From positions 1-5,523 of the forward strand of contig JACMOF010000246.1 in NCBI GenBank assembly GCA_014378155.1: a stretch of 5,523 bases of DNA. The letters are read 5' to 3'. The stretch is from Caulobacter sp. (GTDB lineage: Bacteria > Pseudomonadota > Alphaproteobacteria > Caulobacterales > Caulobacteraceae). Shown here piece by piece: positions 5,484-5,523 of the stretch. Positions within the stretch are counted from its first letter, which is position 1. Each line of letters starts with the position of its first letter. The notes below the pieces were generated by a model. That model was not told the origin of the DNA, made no database searches, and saw only the letters and a list, made by a program, of their open reading frames with translations. The translations under genes and the position numbers were made by a program.

Positions 5484-5522
5484 TTACCCCGCGCGCTCGG
5501 CGACCAGTTTTTTGGTTTCGGC
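5484..5522 (-). CDS. C-terminal tail of an unidentified gene, 5' part beyond the window
   Basis: On the minus strand the window edge opens into a frame reading AETKKLVAERAG followed by TAA at 5486-5484. The Lys/Glu/Ala-rich tail looks like the helical end of a soluble protein, and the 50-nt gap to the thioesterase start fits an operon. Twelve residues are too few to name a family. It does not look like the end of malate dehydrogenase, which might have been expected near zapE. Another frame stays open through this stretch, so even its existence is only probable. Confidence 0.4.
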   Translation of the reverse strand, partial: AETKKLVAERAG

Positions 5523-5523
5523 G

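Noticed and set aside
1..5523. tRNA or rRNA genes, CRISPR arrays, transposase or phage genes, toxin-antitoxin pairs
   Set aside because: Coding sequence fills nearly all of the window, the two intergenic regions are accounted for, and none of these signatures was seen.

Overview
The window is GC-rich, densely coded DNA that looks like a chromosomal segment of an alphaproteobacterium, probably of the Caulobacteraceae (Caulobacter, Phenylobacterium, Brevundimonas). Grounds are the SdhC/SdhD/SdhA sequence types, an HWE-family histidine kinase behind an EcfG/SigT-type promoter motif, a Caulobacter-style housekeeping promoter, and an interspersed repeat that I recall from Caulobacter and rhizobial genomes. 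The genus assignment is inference; no search was run.

Layout from left to right. (1) 1-1554, minus strand: the start of a succinate dehydrogenase operon, sdhC-sdhD-sdhA, tightly packed (2-nt gap, then a TGATG overlap). sdhA runs off the left edge after about 246 codons; sdhB is presumably beyond it. (2) 1555-1740: a 186-bp divergent control region. It holds a housekeeping-type promoter for sdhC, a 15-bp Fur-like palindrome just upstream of that promoter, and, facing the other way, an exact GGAAC-N16-CGTT motif ending 29 bp before the kinase start. (3) 1741-3174, plus strand: a soluble two-PAS HWE sensor histidine kinase with no adjacent response regulator. (4) 3171-3278: a roughly 108-bp interspersed repeat made of two hairpins, lying between convergent genes and carrying the stop codons of both. 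(5) 3275-5484, minus strand: a likely operon read from right to left, with the tail of an unidentified gene, a PaaI-like hotdog thioesterase, the AFG1-type ATPase ZapE (4-nt GTGA overlap with the thioesterase) and a NudK-like Nudix hydrolase (3-nt gap after zapE).

The genes are mostly core metabolism (complex II) and housekeeping (division/respiratory-protein quality control, nucleotide-sugar clean-up, acyl-CoA hydrolysis) around one signalling gene. The most informative signals are regulatory: probable iron (Fur) input to sdhCDA(B) and probable general-stress sigma-factor input to the kinase, from one short shared intergenic region. Two coding oddities also stand out. SdhC lacks the histidine that normally ligates heme b. 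The first ~32 bases of the window change five normally invariant SdhA residues, which looks like low-quality sequence at a contig end. I found no CRISPR array, RNA gene, transposase or phage gene, and no convincing new multi-gene system.
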